IMG/VR virus record: IMGVR_UViG_3300017987_000194
Span: 1-37,040 of that record
From: a virus
DNA length: 37,040 bases
Reading direction: 5' to 3' (one strand)
Position 1 is the first letter of the stretch. Each line of letters begins with the position of its first letter. Of the stretch, positions 28,502-35,074 are shown piece after piece. A program made the position numbers and the translations under genes. Below the pieces are notes generated by a model. It was not told the DNA's origin. It did no database searches and saw nothing but the letters and a program-made list of their open reading frames with translations.

Positions 28502-28523
28502 GGGGCAAACGAAACTCTTTTGA
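28215..28523 (+). CDS. Winged-helix-like DNA-binding protein ending in QTKLF (102 aa)
   Basis: The core reads like a helix-turn-helix of winged type: TQEGTLLALLRQYPEGLTDS, QIAERMGLAKSQASARRNGI (recognition helix), followed by a short wing region (VGTITDPKTKKTVNLWAIV). It resembles small phage replication or recombination accessory proteins. The last residues, GQTKLF, match the sliding-clamp-binding consensus and echo the QTSLF end of the protein encoded before SSB. It starts within the preceding frame, so expression may depend on coupling. Function is inferred from motif and neighbours. Confidence 0.65.
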   Translation: MVERTSIDAYRLAKEQRKTQEGTLLALLRQYPEGLTDSQIAERMGLAKSQASARRNGIKDKLASGGGLEALAKVGTITDPKTKKTVNLWAIVRRSEGQTKLF

Positions 28524-28534
28524 TTGTAGGTCAT

Positions 28535-28561
28535 GGGGATCCCGGCGGCGGTGGGATCCCC
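28535..28561 (+). other. Perfect 9-bp hairpin ahead of the replication gene
   Basis: GGGGATCCC at 28535-28543 pairs perfectly with GGGATCCCC at 28553-28561. There is no T-tract. It ends 18 nt before the start of the initiator gene, so it could affect its translation or stabilise the mRNA. Confidence 0.45.
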
Positions 28562-28579
28562 CGAGTGAAGGGAAAGAGC

Positions 28580-29413
28580 ATGGAAAAACAGGACTTGCCA
28601 TACTTGCCACTATGGATCAACGATCTAATGAGCGACAGAAAAGCGATCTGTATGACGGCGGAAGAGTTCGGATCGTATATGTTGCTTCTGATTTCGCAAT
28701 GGAAAGACGGTCCGATCGATCCGGAGGACATGGACGGGATCGGGCGGTGCAAGGTAACGCGTCGCGTCCGGCGTTGCTTTCCGAAGGGAGTAAACGCAAA
28801 GCTCGAACGGGTCCGGGCGGAAGCTTTGGCCGTGATCGAGGGCCGAAAGGACAGGGCAAGAGCGGCGGCGGGGGCGCGGTGGGGGAATGCGGAAGCAATG
28901 CCGGAGCAATGCCCGGGCAATGCTCAAGCATTGCGCAAGCAAAGCGGAAGCAATGCCGGGGCAATGCTTGGCGATGCCATACCAAGAACAAGACCAAGAC
29001 CAAGAACAAAAGATCTTACTCCGAAAGCCCAAAACAATACGGGTTCCAAGGGGAAAAGCGGCAAGCCGACCAAGGCGCAACGGACAAAGGGGATCAAATT
29101 GGCCGGGACGTTTTGGGATATTGGTACTCTTTACAAGATATTTTCTTGGGCAGGATTAGAGAAGCCGGAGGATCTGTTTTGGCTTGCATGGAATTGCAAG
29201 GGAGCAACCGGAGCAAGCGAGCATGGGTTTTCCGTAGTAACGACAAAGCTTATGGAGTTGAAAGCGTCGGAAAAGAAAGGACAGAAGATCGACAACCCGG
29301 GCGGCGCTTGCGTTGTCGCGTTGCGCGATAGCGGACAGAAGGTAAACGACAAACTATACACTTCCGTTTGTAAGGTAATCACAGAAGCCAAGAAAACGAA
29401 GGGATCCAAATGA
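28580..29413 (+). CDS. DUF1376-type replication initiator-like protein with embedded origin (277 aa)
   Basis: The N-terminus fits DUF1376 (YdaU-like) proteins, which sit at the position of lambda O: LPYLPLWINDLMSDRKAICM, MTAEEFGSYMLLLISQWKDG, PIDPEDMDGIGRCKVTRRVR, then a helix ending in RARAAAGARWGNAEA. The central part (residues about 102-135) is an 11-residue repeat (NAEAMPEQCPG, NAQALRKQSGS, NAGAMLGD) that is the readout of an 11-bp DNA iteron array. After a Lys/Thr/Arg-rich linker a C-terminal domain follows (GTFWDIGTLYKIFSWAGLEK). Expected job: bind its own gene's iterons and load host helicase. Confidence 0.8.
   Translation: MEKQDLPYLPLWINDLMSDRKAICMTAEEFGSYMLLLISQWKDGPIDPEDMDGIGRCKVTRRVRRCFPKGVNAKLERVRAEALAVIEGRKDRARAAAGARWGNAEAMPEQCPGNAQALRKQSGSNAGAMLGDAIPRTRPRPRTKDLTPKAQNNTGSKGKSGKPTKAQRTKGIKLAGTFWDIGTLYKIFSWAGLEKPEDLFWLAWNCKGATGASEHGFSVVTTKLMELKASEKKGQKIDNPGGACVVALRDSGQKVNDKLYTSVCKVITEAKKTKGSK
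28884..28977 (+). repeat. 11-bp iteron array, predicted replication origin
   Basis: The heptamer GCAATGC or a close variant recurs at an 11-bp period: GGAATGC 28884, GCAATGC 28895, 28906, 28917, the inverse GCATTGC 28928, GCAAAGC 28939, GCAATGC 28950 and 28961, GCGATGC 28971. Eleven bp is about one helical turn, so all sites face the same side of the DNA. Three units make 33 bp, or 11 codons. The array lies inside the initiator gene, as lambda's origin lies in gene O. Confidence 0.75.
28978..29045 (+). other. A-rich region next to the iterons, possible unwinding element
   Basis: Directly after the iterons comes a purine-rich, A-rich strand (AAGAACAAGACCAAGACCAA and similar up to about 29040). 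It is clearly richer in A/T than the surroundings and shows strand asymmetry. In lambda an AT-rich unwinding element sits at the same place next to the iterons. It also encodes the basic linker of the initiator. Confidence 0.5.
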
Positions 29414-29757
29414 GAACGAGTCTAACCTATCTCGCAAGCCCATACACCGATCCGGATCCGGAAGTAGAGGAACGGAGATACAAAGCGGTTTGTCTCCAGG
29501 CGTCGAAGATGCTAAAGGCGGGGGAGTTCGTCTTTTCCCCGATTGCGCATTGTCACCCAATAGCCAAGGCGGGCGGACTCCCCGGGGACTTCGGTTTTTG
29601 GATTGAGTACGATCGCCGCATGATCTCCGCTTGCGATTCTCTCGCGGTCTTTATGCTTCCGGGATGGGACGAAAGCACGGGGATCGCCGGGGAGATTGGG
29701 ATCGCCAAGATGAAAGGGATCCCGATTCGATACATTGATTGTCCGGAGTCTTATTGA
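29410..29757 (+). CDS. DUF1937 / nucleoside 2-deoxyribosyltransferase-like protein (115 aa)
   Basis: Family signatures are evident: TYLASPYTDPDPEVEERRYK at the start, an amphipathic helix (AVCLQASKMLKAGEF), VFSPIAHCHPIA, then DFGFWIEYDRRMISACDSLA and VFMLPGWDESTGIAGEIGIA. These correspond to the nucleotide-binding core of DUF1937, a relative of nucleoside deoxyribosyltransferases (E in GEI is the likely nucleophile region). It may rework nucleotides of the host pool. Its start overlaps the initiator stop by 4 nt, so it belongs to the replication operon. Confidence 0.8.
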   Translation: MRTSLTYLASPYTDPDPEVEERRYKAVCLQASKMLKAGEFVFSPIAHCHPIAKAGGLPGDFGFWIEYDRRMISACDSLAVFMLPGWDESTGIAGEIGIAKMKGIPIRYIDCPESY

Positions 29758-29785
29758 TTACACGAAAGGAAGGAAAGGAAAGGCT

Positions 29786-30013
29786 ATGGCGAGAAAGCTT
29801 ACGGCGGAGCAACTTGAGAACCGGATCGTCCGGATTCTCAACATACTCGGAAAGGTCGACGTTTGCCGATACTGCGGTTTGCAGATATGGTGGACGACGA
29901 CCAAGAGCGGAGAAAAGTTCCCCGTCTCCTGCGACTTCCTGCCGCATTTCGCGGACTGTCCCAACTACCCAAAGAGAGGGAAAAGGAATGCCAAACGCGA
30001 ACGCACAGATTAA
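29786..30013 (+). CDS. Small zinc-ribbon-like protein (75 aa)
   Basis: An N-terminal helix (TAEQLENRIVRILNILGKV) precedes a Cys/His cluster: CRYC near residue 27, SCDFLPHFADC near 49-59. Two Cys plus Cys/His/Cys fit one zinc ion. The C-terminus is basic (KRGKRNAKRERTD), suggesting nucleic acid contact. The purine-rich leader AAGGAAGGAAAGGAAAGG gives a strong ribosome-binding site. No family known; its end overlaps the next gene by 26 nt. Confidence 0.6.
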   Translation: MARKLTAEQLENRIVRILNILGKVDVCRYCGLQIWWTTTKSGEKFPVSCDFLPHFADCPNYPKRGKRNAKRERTD

Positions 30014-30206
30014 AACCGCGATCAACCGTTGTCTGTCTCGGATCCAAGAGGGCGTCAACGATCGGATCGAGGAATGCAAGATCCAGATCCGCAAGCCGGA
30101 TCAAGCTATGCGGTCCGGCTCGACGTCTCACCTTGACGCGGTGGAACTCTTGCGGCTCGACGTCAAGAACTATTTTGAGGGATTGATCGCCGGGGAAAAA
30201 CGGTAA
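29988..30206 (+). CDS. Hypothetical small helical protein (72 aa)
   Basis: Starts inside the previous gene at an ATG with AAAAGG upstream. It is helical and of mixed charge (IKTAINRCLSRIQEGVNDRI, LDAVELLRLDVKNYFEGLIA). A coiled-coil or small dimer is likely. No family is recognised. The 26-nt overlap suggests translational coupling with the zinc-ribbon gene. Confidence 0.55.
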   Translation: MPNANAQIKTAINRCLSRIQEGVNDRIEECKIQIRKPDQAMRSGSTSHLDAVELLRLDVKNYFEGLIAGEKR

Positions 30207-30232
30207 GACAACCGACAGGAAAGGGAAAGACA

Positions 30233-30520
30233 ATGGCAAAGAAAGCGAAGGAAGCGGCAACGGAGAACGCCGAAGGAAAGCGGTTTGCGGCGGCGACGGG
30301 GGACCTTGAGAGCATACGGCGTCGGATCCTGGAGGTCGCCAAGGAATCGACCGGGAAGCGCAACAAAGCCCAATCTCTGCTCTTGCAAGCGGCGCAAAAG
30401 TTGACGCTTGCCCAAGCGCAAATCGAGTCGGAGTTTATTGCGGAGCATCCGCAAACGTATCTCGACACGTTGGGCGCGGCGGCGGCGGCAAAGACGGAAG
30501 GGGGGAACGGTGGAGCCTAA
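30233..30520 (+). CDS. Hypothetical helical protein (95 aa)
   Basis: A Lys/Ala-rich N-terminus (MAKKAKEAATENAEGKRF) is followed by helices (GDLESIRRRILEVAKESTGK, SLLLQAAQKLTLAQAQIESE) and an Ala/Gly-rich C-terminus. The composition resembles small nucleic-acid-associated or coiled-coil proteins. There are no Cys residues. A strong AGGAAAGGGAAAG site precedes the ATG. The next gene starts inside its last codons. Confidence 0.6.
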   Translation: MAKKAKEAATENAEGKRFAAATGDLESIRRRILEVAKESTGKRNKAQSLLLQAAQKLTLAQAQIESEFIAEHPQTYLDTLGAAAAAKTEGGNGGA

Positions 30521-30764
30521 ATGGAAGAAATGGGCGCGTGAGAATATGCCGCCGGAGTTGTTCGCGGAAATGGAGGGCGACAGGGATTGGACGGCGGAAC
30601 AACTACGCAAGGCGCGAGCGGAGTTGGGGGAGTTGCGCGGGGCTCTTTCCCTATCGGCGTTCGACGTCTCCCCCTGCGGAGCTTGTGGCTTGCCGGTCGT
30701 ATGTATTCCGGACGGCTTGCCAATGTGCGAGCCGTGCGCGAAAAGAGCAGAAAGGGAGCAATAA
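30510..30764 (+). CDS. Small protein with C-terminal C4 zinc ribbon (84 aa)
   Basis: Begins at a GTG within the last codons of the preceding gene (GGGGGAAC upstream). The N-terminal helices (KKWARENMPPELFAEMEGDR, TAEQLRKARAELGELRGALS) lead to a zinc ribbon: CGACGLPVVCIPDGLPMCEP then C. The spacing C-x2-C-x14-C-x2-C suits one zinc. Its stop overlaps the next start (ATAATG). No named family. Confidence 0.6.
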   Translation: MEPKWKKWARENMPPELFAEMEGDRDWTAEQLRKARAELGELRGALSLSAFDVSPCGACGLPVVCIPDGLPMCEPCAKRAEREQ

Positions 30765-31222
30765 TGGCGGACGGTGGAGAATTGCGCGAAGAGACAAGCG
30801 CGGACGATCTATTGGCTCTTGAAACCGGACGCGTCGAACATCTTGTGGAGACGCTTTCGCCGGAGCGGGTCCGCAAGCTTTGCCTCGTCTATTGGGAGCG
30901 GATACAAGCGATACGGGAAGCGCTCCGGCGCGGCGCAATGGAACTCTCCCATTGCCAGGAATGCCGACAACCCTTCGCGCATAGACTCGGGGGCGGGGCG
31001 AGTTGCGCCGCTTGCGAAGCTAGGCGTAAAGAGGAAGAGCGGGAAGTCGACGGCGTATCTACGGAGTTGCGCTTGTGGTACAGCGCTTACGAATTGCTAG
31101 CACAGGAGCGCGGCGTTTGGTGGGTTGCAACCGGGAATCCGTTGGACTATCAAGAATCTTACGCCGATTATACTCCGGAGGAATTCTTGGACGAAGAGTT
31201 GGACGCCGCCGCGAATACATAG
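30764..31222 (+). CDS. Hypothetical protein with central C4 zinc motif (152 aa)
   Basis: The first 60 residues are helical and acidic (ADDLLALETGRVEHLVETLS), the middle holds CQEC and CAAC separated by a Gly-rich loop (HRLGGGA), and the C-terminus is acidic and aromatic (LRLWYSAYELLAQERGVWWV). It continues the run of small zinc-ribbon proteins in this region. It is coupled to the upstream gene by overlapping stop and start. Function is unknown. Confidence 0.6.
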   Translation: MADGGELREETSADDLLALETGRVEHLVETLSPERVRKLCLVYWERIQAIREALRRGAMELSHCQECRQPFAHRLGGGASCAACEARRKEEEREVDGVSTELRLWYSAYELLAQERGVWWVATGNPLDYQESYADYTPEEFLDEELDAAANT

Positions 31223-31232
31223 GGGAGAGACA

Positions 31233-31511
31233 ATGCGGTTCGCTTTGTATGTCTATTGGTTTGCGGTTGGCGTGTTTCTCGGAATATGCCTTGGAACTAG
31301 CGTCGAGCGCGGGCGCAAGCTCCAAACGGTATTCGAGACGATCCCCGTCTCCGTTGCGGAGTTGGGACCGGCTCACGCGATCGCGCACAATGTTTTGATA
31401 TACAGTTACGGAGCGGACGGAAGGACAATTGGGACCTTTACGGCGGACCGTCTCGATCTCGGGACGGCTCGCGACTTCGCAAGCTTACTTGACGCAATGG
31501 AAGGGGAGTAG
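31233..31511 (+). CDS. Small N-terminally anchored membrane protein (92 aa)
   Basis: Residues 2-21 (RFALYVYWFAVGVFLGICLG) form one membrane helix, and the remainder is a soluble domain of strands and helices (AHNVLIYSYGADGRTIGTFT). The ribosome-binding site GGGGAGAG is good. The following gene has a similar layout, and both are packed with 2 nt between them, so they may form a pair in the membrane. No family is recognised. Confidence 0.6.
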   Translation: MRFALYVYWFAVGVFLGICLGTSVERGRKLQTVFETIPVSVAELGPAHAIAHNVLIYSYGADGRTIGTFTADRLDLGTARDFASLLDAMEGE

Positions 31512-31513
31512 AA

Positions 31514-31792
31514 ATGGATAGACTACCAAGGGCGGTTCTCGCATTGTGGGCGTTCGCGCTTTTGTGCGGCGTCGTATCCGTCGCCTATGCGGTTCGGCAT
31601 TTGGAGACGGAAGCGGGGAAAGAGAAGCCAACGGAGTTCCTTGTTCGCGAAGAATCGACGATCAAGCTAACGCGAGACGGGCGCAACGTGGATCTACGCT
31701 TGCGCGTCAACTCGCAGATTTGGGCGATCGTGCAAGAGGACACGGACAACGGAAACGGCGGGACTGTAACAAGGGCGGCGCGTAATGATTAG
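31514..31792 (+). CDS. Small N-terminally anchored membrane protein (92 aa)
   Basis: Residues 6-26 (RAVLALWAFALLCGVVSVAY) make a membrane helix, or an uncleaved signal; the rest is a soluble domain with strands (EFLVREESTIKLTRDGRNVD, LRLRVNSQIWAIVQEDTD). The pattern suggests the domain faces the periplasm. Its stop overlaps the next gene. It mirrors the preceding 92-residue protein in size and layout, but the sequences differ. Confidence 0.6.
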   Translation: MDRLPRAVLALWAFALLCGVVSVAYAVRHLETEAGKEKPTEFLVREESTIKLTRDGRNVDLRLRVNSQIWAIVQEDTDNGNGGTVTRAARND

Positions 31793-32027
31793 GCGCGATC
31801 GGAAATACTGCGCAAATTGCGGAGAGAGCGCGTTTCGATTGGTCGTCGAGGTCGAGCTTGTGGAAGTTGGGATCGGCGGCAACTATCCGGAGCTAATGGA
31901 CGGCCACAAACTCCCGCTTTTGGTTTGTCTTGGATGCGGACAGGAGACGCGGCTCGTCGAGTTCGAGCCGGAGCCCTACACGTTGAAAGAGCGGCACGGG
32001 GCCGCACGGACGGATCATAATCTGTAA
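31785..32027 (+). CDS. Small zinc-ribbon protein (80 aa)
   Basis: A standard C4 zinc ribbon: CANCG near residues 9-13 and CLGCG near 48-52, with beta strands between (FRLVVEVELVEVGIGGNYP). The C-terminus is basic and disordered. It overlaps both neighbours, so it belongs to the same operon. Role unknown; such proteins may bind RNA polymerase or nucleic acid. Confidence 0.65.
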   Translation: MIRRDRKYCANCGESAFRLVVEVELVEVGIGGNYPELMDGHKLPLLVCLGCGQETRLVEFEPEPYTLKERHGAARTDHNL

Positions 32028-32041
32028 TGCAAGGGGACAAG

Positions 32042-33646
32042 ATGAAAGCTTGGACGGTTACGGCAACTCACGCGGAAGCGTCGATCGTCGTATGGGCCGC
32101 GAATCGTAGCGACGCGAAAGCCCTTGCGCGGACGACCGATTGGCTATGCGACGCGCCTTGGATCGATCTCCGAGTAAAGCGGGAGCCAAGGGCGGACGGA
32201 AAGCGATTGCTCCCGGACGTCGCGGACGGTTCGACGCGCAACGATAGCGAGTTGTTTTGGTCGCTTGGTTGGCATTGCATAATTGACGACGACGTTCCTT
32301 GTAAGCGTTGCGAACGCTTCTCTTGGCCGGACGTCCCGGCGTCGAAGATCGGGGACGACGGGGTTTGCGTTGCTTGCCGACTCGAAGAGGAAGGACCGGA
32401 AGCGCCGCAACGGAACTCGATCATCCTAGGGGATTCGTTGGGCGTATTGAAAGAGATTGACGATTGCTCAATTGACGCGGTGATCACGGATCCGCCGTAT
32501 GGGTTGGCGTTTATGGGGAAGCGTTGGGACTATGACGTTCCAAGCGTCGAGCTATGGCGGGAGACGTTGCGGGTTCTCAAGCCCGGGGGATACCTCTTGT
32601 CCTTCGCCGGGACGCGGACGCAACATAGGATCGCGGCGGCGATCGAGGATGCGGGGTTCGAGATCCGCGATATGATCGCATGGATATACGGAAGCGGCTT
32701 CCCGAAATCCCTTGACGTCTCCAAGGCGATCGACAAAGCAAAGGGGGCGGAGCGGGAGCCCGGGCGCAAGCGCGGCGGAGCCAAGAACAACGCGGACAAC
32801 TCTGAAGCCGCGTCGTTTGTCAAGGGCGCGGTCGGATATTCTCCAGAGTTCGAGGAAACGCGACCGGCAACCGAAGAGGCGAAAGCTTGGGAGGGATGGG
32901 GGACGGCGCTTAAACCGGCGCTTGAGCCTATCACGGTTGCGAGGAAGCCGCTTGCGGGGACGGTCGCGGCGAACGTTTTGGAGTATGGGACGGGGGCGCT
33001 TAACCTCGACGCGTGCCGCGTTGGGTTGGACGGAATCGAAGAACATAAGACCGAGGCGCGATCGGGGTTAGGGCGAAACGTCTACGGCAAGTTCGAGAAC
33101 GCGGAGCGGGAGCCAAGGGAGATCCCGCGTTACGATAGCAAGGGGAGGTTCCCCGCCAACTTGATCCATGACGGGAGCCCGGAAGCGGTCGAGGGGTTCC
33201 CCGTCGACGGCAAGGAATCCGCCGCCCGCTTTTTCTATACGGCGAAAGCCAACAAAGCGGAGCGGGACGCGGGCTTGCGCGGGTTCGTAAGGACAAGCGC
33301 CGGAGAGATCACCGGGGGAAGGAAAGAGGGATCGGCGGGGCTCAACTCCCCCCGGGCCGGAGCGGGCCGGACAAGCGGGGCGCGGAACTTTCATCCGACA
33401 GTAAAGCCGCTCGCGCTTATGGCCTATCTTGTCCGGCTTGTAACGCGCAAGGGAGGACTGGTTTTGGATCCATTCGCCGGGAGCGGGACGACGTGCAAGG
33501 CGGCGGTTCTTGAGGGGCGGGAGTACATAGGGATCGAGCGGGATCCGGAGTACGCGGAGATCGCACGGGCGCGGGTTGCTCACGCGGATCCGCTCGACAC
33601 GGTCGCGCAAGAGTGCGGGTCGGGCGTTATACGCCCGCTGTTTTGA
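32042..33646 (+). CDS. DNA methyltransferase, N6-adenine type, with N-terminal phage domain (534 aa)
   Basis: A beta-class DNA amino-methyltransferase: the catalytic motif TDPPYG lies near residue 150 and the SAM-binding motif LDPFAGSGTT near 475, the reversed order that defines the beta class. DPPY favours adenine N6 over cytosine N4. A large insertion between the motifs (about 200-450, including GFPKSLDVSKAIDKAKG) should hold target recognition. The first 125 residues form a separate domain (WTVTATHAEASIVVWAANRS, IDLRVKREP, then a C4 zinc motif CKRC/CVAC) like a stand-alone phage protein family. No restriction enzyme gene is seen. ATG at 32042 has AAGGGG upstream; 32027 is an alternative. 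Confidence 0.85.
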   Translation: MKAWTVTATHAEASIVVWAANRSDAKALARTTDWLCDAPWIDLRVKREPRADGKRLLPDVADGSTRNDSELFWSLGWHCIIDDDVPCKRCERFSWPDVPASKIGDDGVCVACRLEEEGPEAPQRNSIILGDSLGVLKEIDDCSIDAVITDPPYGLAFMGKRWDYDVPSVELWRETLRVLKPGGYLLSFAGTRTQHRIAAAIEDAGFEIRDMIAWIYGSGFPKSLDVSKAIDKAKGAEREPGRKRGGAKNNADNSEAASFVKGAVGYSPEFEETRPATEEAKAWEGWGTALKPALEPITVARKPLAGTVAANVLEYGTGALNLDACRVGLDGIEEHKTEARSGLGRNVYGKFENAEREPREIPRYDSKGRFPANLIHDGSPEAVEGFPVDGKESAARFFYTAKANKAERDAGLRGFVRTSAGEITGGRKEGSAGLNSPRAGAGRTSGARNFHPTVKPLALMAYLVRLVTRKGGLVLDPFAGSGTTCKAAVLEGREYIGIERDPEYAEIARARVAHADPLDTVAQECGSGVIRPLF

Positions 33647-34466
33647 TAGGGGCTTGGAATGGTGGGGGGGAGTTTTCGTGAGTTGGCATTGTTCGCGGGC
33701 GTTGGTGGAGGATTGCTTGGATCGCTCGCGCTTGGGTGGGAGACGATTTGCGCAGTTGAGATCGATCCGTTCTGCCGATCTGTATTGTGCAAAAGACAAA
33801 ACCAAGGATTACTCCCGGTTTTTCCGATTTGGGACGACGTGCGAACCTTTGACGGAAAGCCTTGGCGCGGACTTGTTGACATTGTTTCTGGAGGCTTTCC
33901 CTGTCAAGACATATCTTGCGCCGGAAAGGGGGACGGATTGCAAGGAAAACGATCCGGGCTATGGTACGAAATGGAGAGAATCGTTCGCGACGTTCGACCG
34001 CGTTTCGTTTTCGTGGAAAACTCCGCAGCGCTCATTGTTCGGGGGTTACAAGACATACTCGGATCGCTTGCCAAATTGGGGTTCGATGCGGAATGGGGAG
34101 TTGTATCTGCGGCGGACGCCGGAGCTCCCCATTTGCGAAAGCGCGTTTGGATCCTTGCCTACTCCGGCGGCGACGCATTACGGGACGAACCGAGGGGGGA
34201 GAGCGGGGCGCTCCGGCAAGGTCCGACCAAGCCTAGAGACAATGGCAAGGGCGGGGATGCTTCCGACTCCCAACGCGTGCGACGCCACAAGGGGAAGTCC
34301 GGAAACGGACGCGGACAAGAAAGCGAGGGGCGCGAACCCGGGCAGGAGCTTGATCGATGTTATTGGCGGCCCATTAAACCCGGACTTTGTGGAGTGGCTT
34401 ATGGGTTGGCCGGTCGGATGGACAGACTTAGAGCGATCGGAAATGGGCAAGTTCCACAATCCATGA
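33576..34466 (+). CDS. Overlapping +1 frame within the C5 methyltransferase gene (up to 296 aa)
   Basis: The frame shifted by +1 relative to the cytosine methyltransferase stays open for nearly 300 codons. From about 33825 it shows a coherent protein-like sequence: FRFGTTCEPLTESLG, FEAFPVKT-like AFPVKTYLAPE, SWKTPQRSLFGG, NWGSMRNGELY, LPTPNA and LNPDFVEWLMGWPVGWTDLE. Similar sequences are, to my knowledge, widespread in phage proteins annotated separately. It has no good ATG; TTG 33576 or TTG 33654 would be starts. It could be a real second product, or a by-product of conserved methyltransferase codons. Treat as a candidate only. Confidence 0.35.
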   Translation: MLTRIRSTRSRKSAGRALYARCFDRGLEWWGGVFVSWHCSRALVEDCLDRSRLGGRRFAQLRSIRSADLYCAKDKTKDYSRFFRFGTTCEPLTESLGADLLTLFLEAFPVKTYLAPERGTDCKENDPGYGTKWRESFATFDRVSFSWKTPQRSLFGGYKTYSDRLPNWGSMRNGELYLRRTPELPICESAFGSLPTPAATHYGTNRGGRAGRSGKVRPSLETMARAGMLPTPNACDATRGSPETDADKKARGANPGRSLIDVIGGPLNPDFVEWLMGWPVGWTDLERSEMGKFHNP

Positions 34467-34528
34467 CGATTGCATATAGGCTATTGAGAGAGAGAGTCCA
34501 GGAAGGGAGGCGCAATGGCAACATTTAG
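33659..34528 (+). CDS. C5-cytosine DNA methyltransferase (289 aa)
   Basis: All main motifs appear in order: LALFAGVGGG (motif I, residues 9-18), AVEIDPFCRSVL (II), FPIWDDVRTF (III), GGFPCQDIS with catalytic Cys82 (IV), FVFVENSAAL (VI), RKRVWILAY (VIII), and IGNGQVPQSM near the C-terminus (IX-X). It methylates C5 of cytosine in a short DNA target. The target-recognition region between VIII and IX is short and Arg/Gly-rich, so specificity cannot be guessed. ENS replaces the usual ENV. The gene follows the adenine methyltransferase closely; together they suggest protection from host restriction. Confidence 0.9.
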   Translation: MVGGSFRELALFAGVGGGLLGSLALGWETICAVEIDPFCRSVLCKRQNQGLLPVFPIWDDVRTFDGKPWRGLVDIVSGGFPCQDISCAGKGDGLQGKRSGLWYEMERIVRDVRPRFVFVENSAALIVRGLQDILGSLAKLGFDAEWGVVSAADAGAPHLRKRVWILAYSGGDALRDEPRGESGALRQGPTKPRDNGKGGDASDSQRVRRHKGKSGNGRGQESEGREPGQELDRCYWRPIKPGLCGVAYGLAGRMDRLRAIGNGQVPQSMTIAYRLLRERVQEGRRNGNI

Positions 34529-34826
34529 CGGAGCGCTGGATAGATTACACGATTTGGTTTACGGTCCAGCGACAAAGTCGGAGCTTGTGCGCGTTGGACG
34601 GGACGCGATACACGAGGCTGGCGAAATGCGAAGAGAGAGGGACGAGCTACGTGCGCAGATCAACACAATGAAAAAGAGCCAACGCCAAGAGAACTTCCAG
34701 CTAGCGCTTATTCACTTGCCGAAAGGCGGCAAGGGCGCACAGCAAATCGCGGACGAGGCGTTGCTTGTGGCTCTTACGTTTGAGGCACACGGGGAAGTAG
34801 GAGGGAGCGACAATGGCAACGCATGA
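34515..34826 (+). CDS. Hypothetical helical protein (103 aa)
   Basis: A strong AGGAAGGGAGG site precedes the ATG inside the methyltransferase's last codons. The protein is helical with a coiled-coil stretch (MRRERDELRAQINTMKKSQR), followed by HLPKGGKGAQQIADEALLVA. No family is recognised. Its end overlaps the DUF3850 gene by 14 nt. Confidence 0.6.
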   Translation: MATFSGALDRLHDLVYGPATKSELVRVGRDAIHEAGEMRRERDELRAQINTMKKSQRQENFQLALIHLPKGGKGAQQIADEALLVALTFEAHGEVGGSDNGNA

Positions 34827-35061
34827 ACTCAAGATCGAGCGACATTGGTTCCACGAAATCCAGGGGCGGCGGAAACGGTGCGAGGTCCGGAAAGACGATC
34901 GCGGATTCCGCGTTGGCGACGTCTTGATCCTTAACGAATACGACAGAGAGGCGGAGAGGTATACGGGCGCAATGGTGCGCCGGATCGTATCGCATATTCT
35001 ACGGGACGTCCCGGGAGTCGAGGCGGGTTACGTCGTCTTGTCTTTGGTCGTCGGAATGTAG
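34813..35061 (+). CDS. DUF3850 (ASCH/PUA-like) protein (82 aa)
   Basis: Closely follows the DUF3850 pattern: HELKIERHWFHEIQGRRKRC, then EVRKDDRGFRVGDVLILNEY, a Thr-containing strand (RYTGAMVRRIVSHIL) and YVVLSLVVGM at the end. DUF3850 belongs to the ASCH/PUA-like fold and is thought to bind RNA or modified nucleotides. Such genes are common in phage accessory regions. It overlaps the preceding gene; ribosome-binding site GGAGGGAG. Confidence 0.8.
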   Translation: MATHELKIERHWFHEIQGRRKRCEVRKDDRGFRVGDVLILNEYDREAERYTGAMVRRIVSHILRDVPGVEAGYVVLSLVVGM

Positions 35062-35074
35062 AGGGGGGCGGCTT

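Noticed and set aside
28884-28977. CRISPR array
   Set aside because: The repeat unit is 7 bp at an 11-bp period inside a coding region, with no spacers of CRISPR length; iterons explain it.
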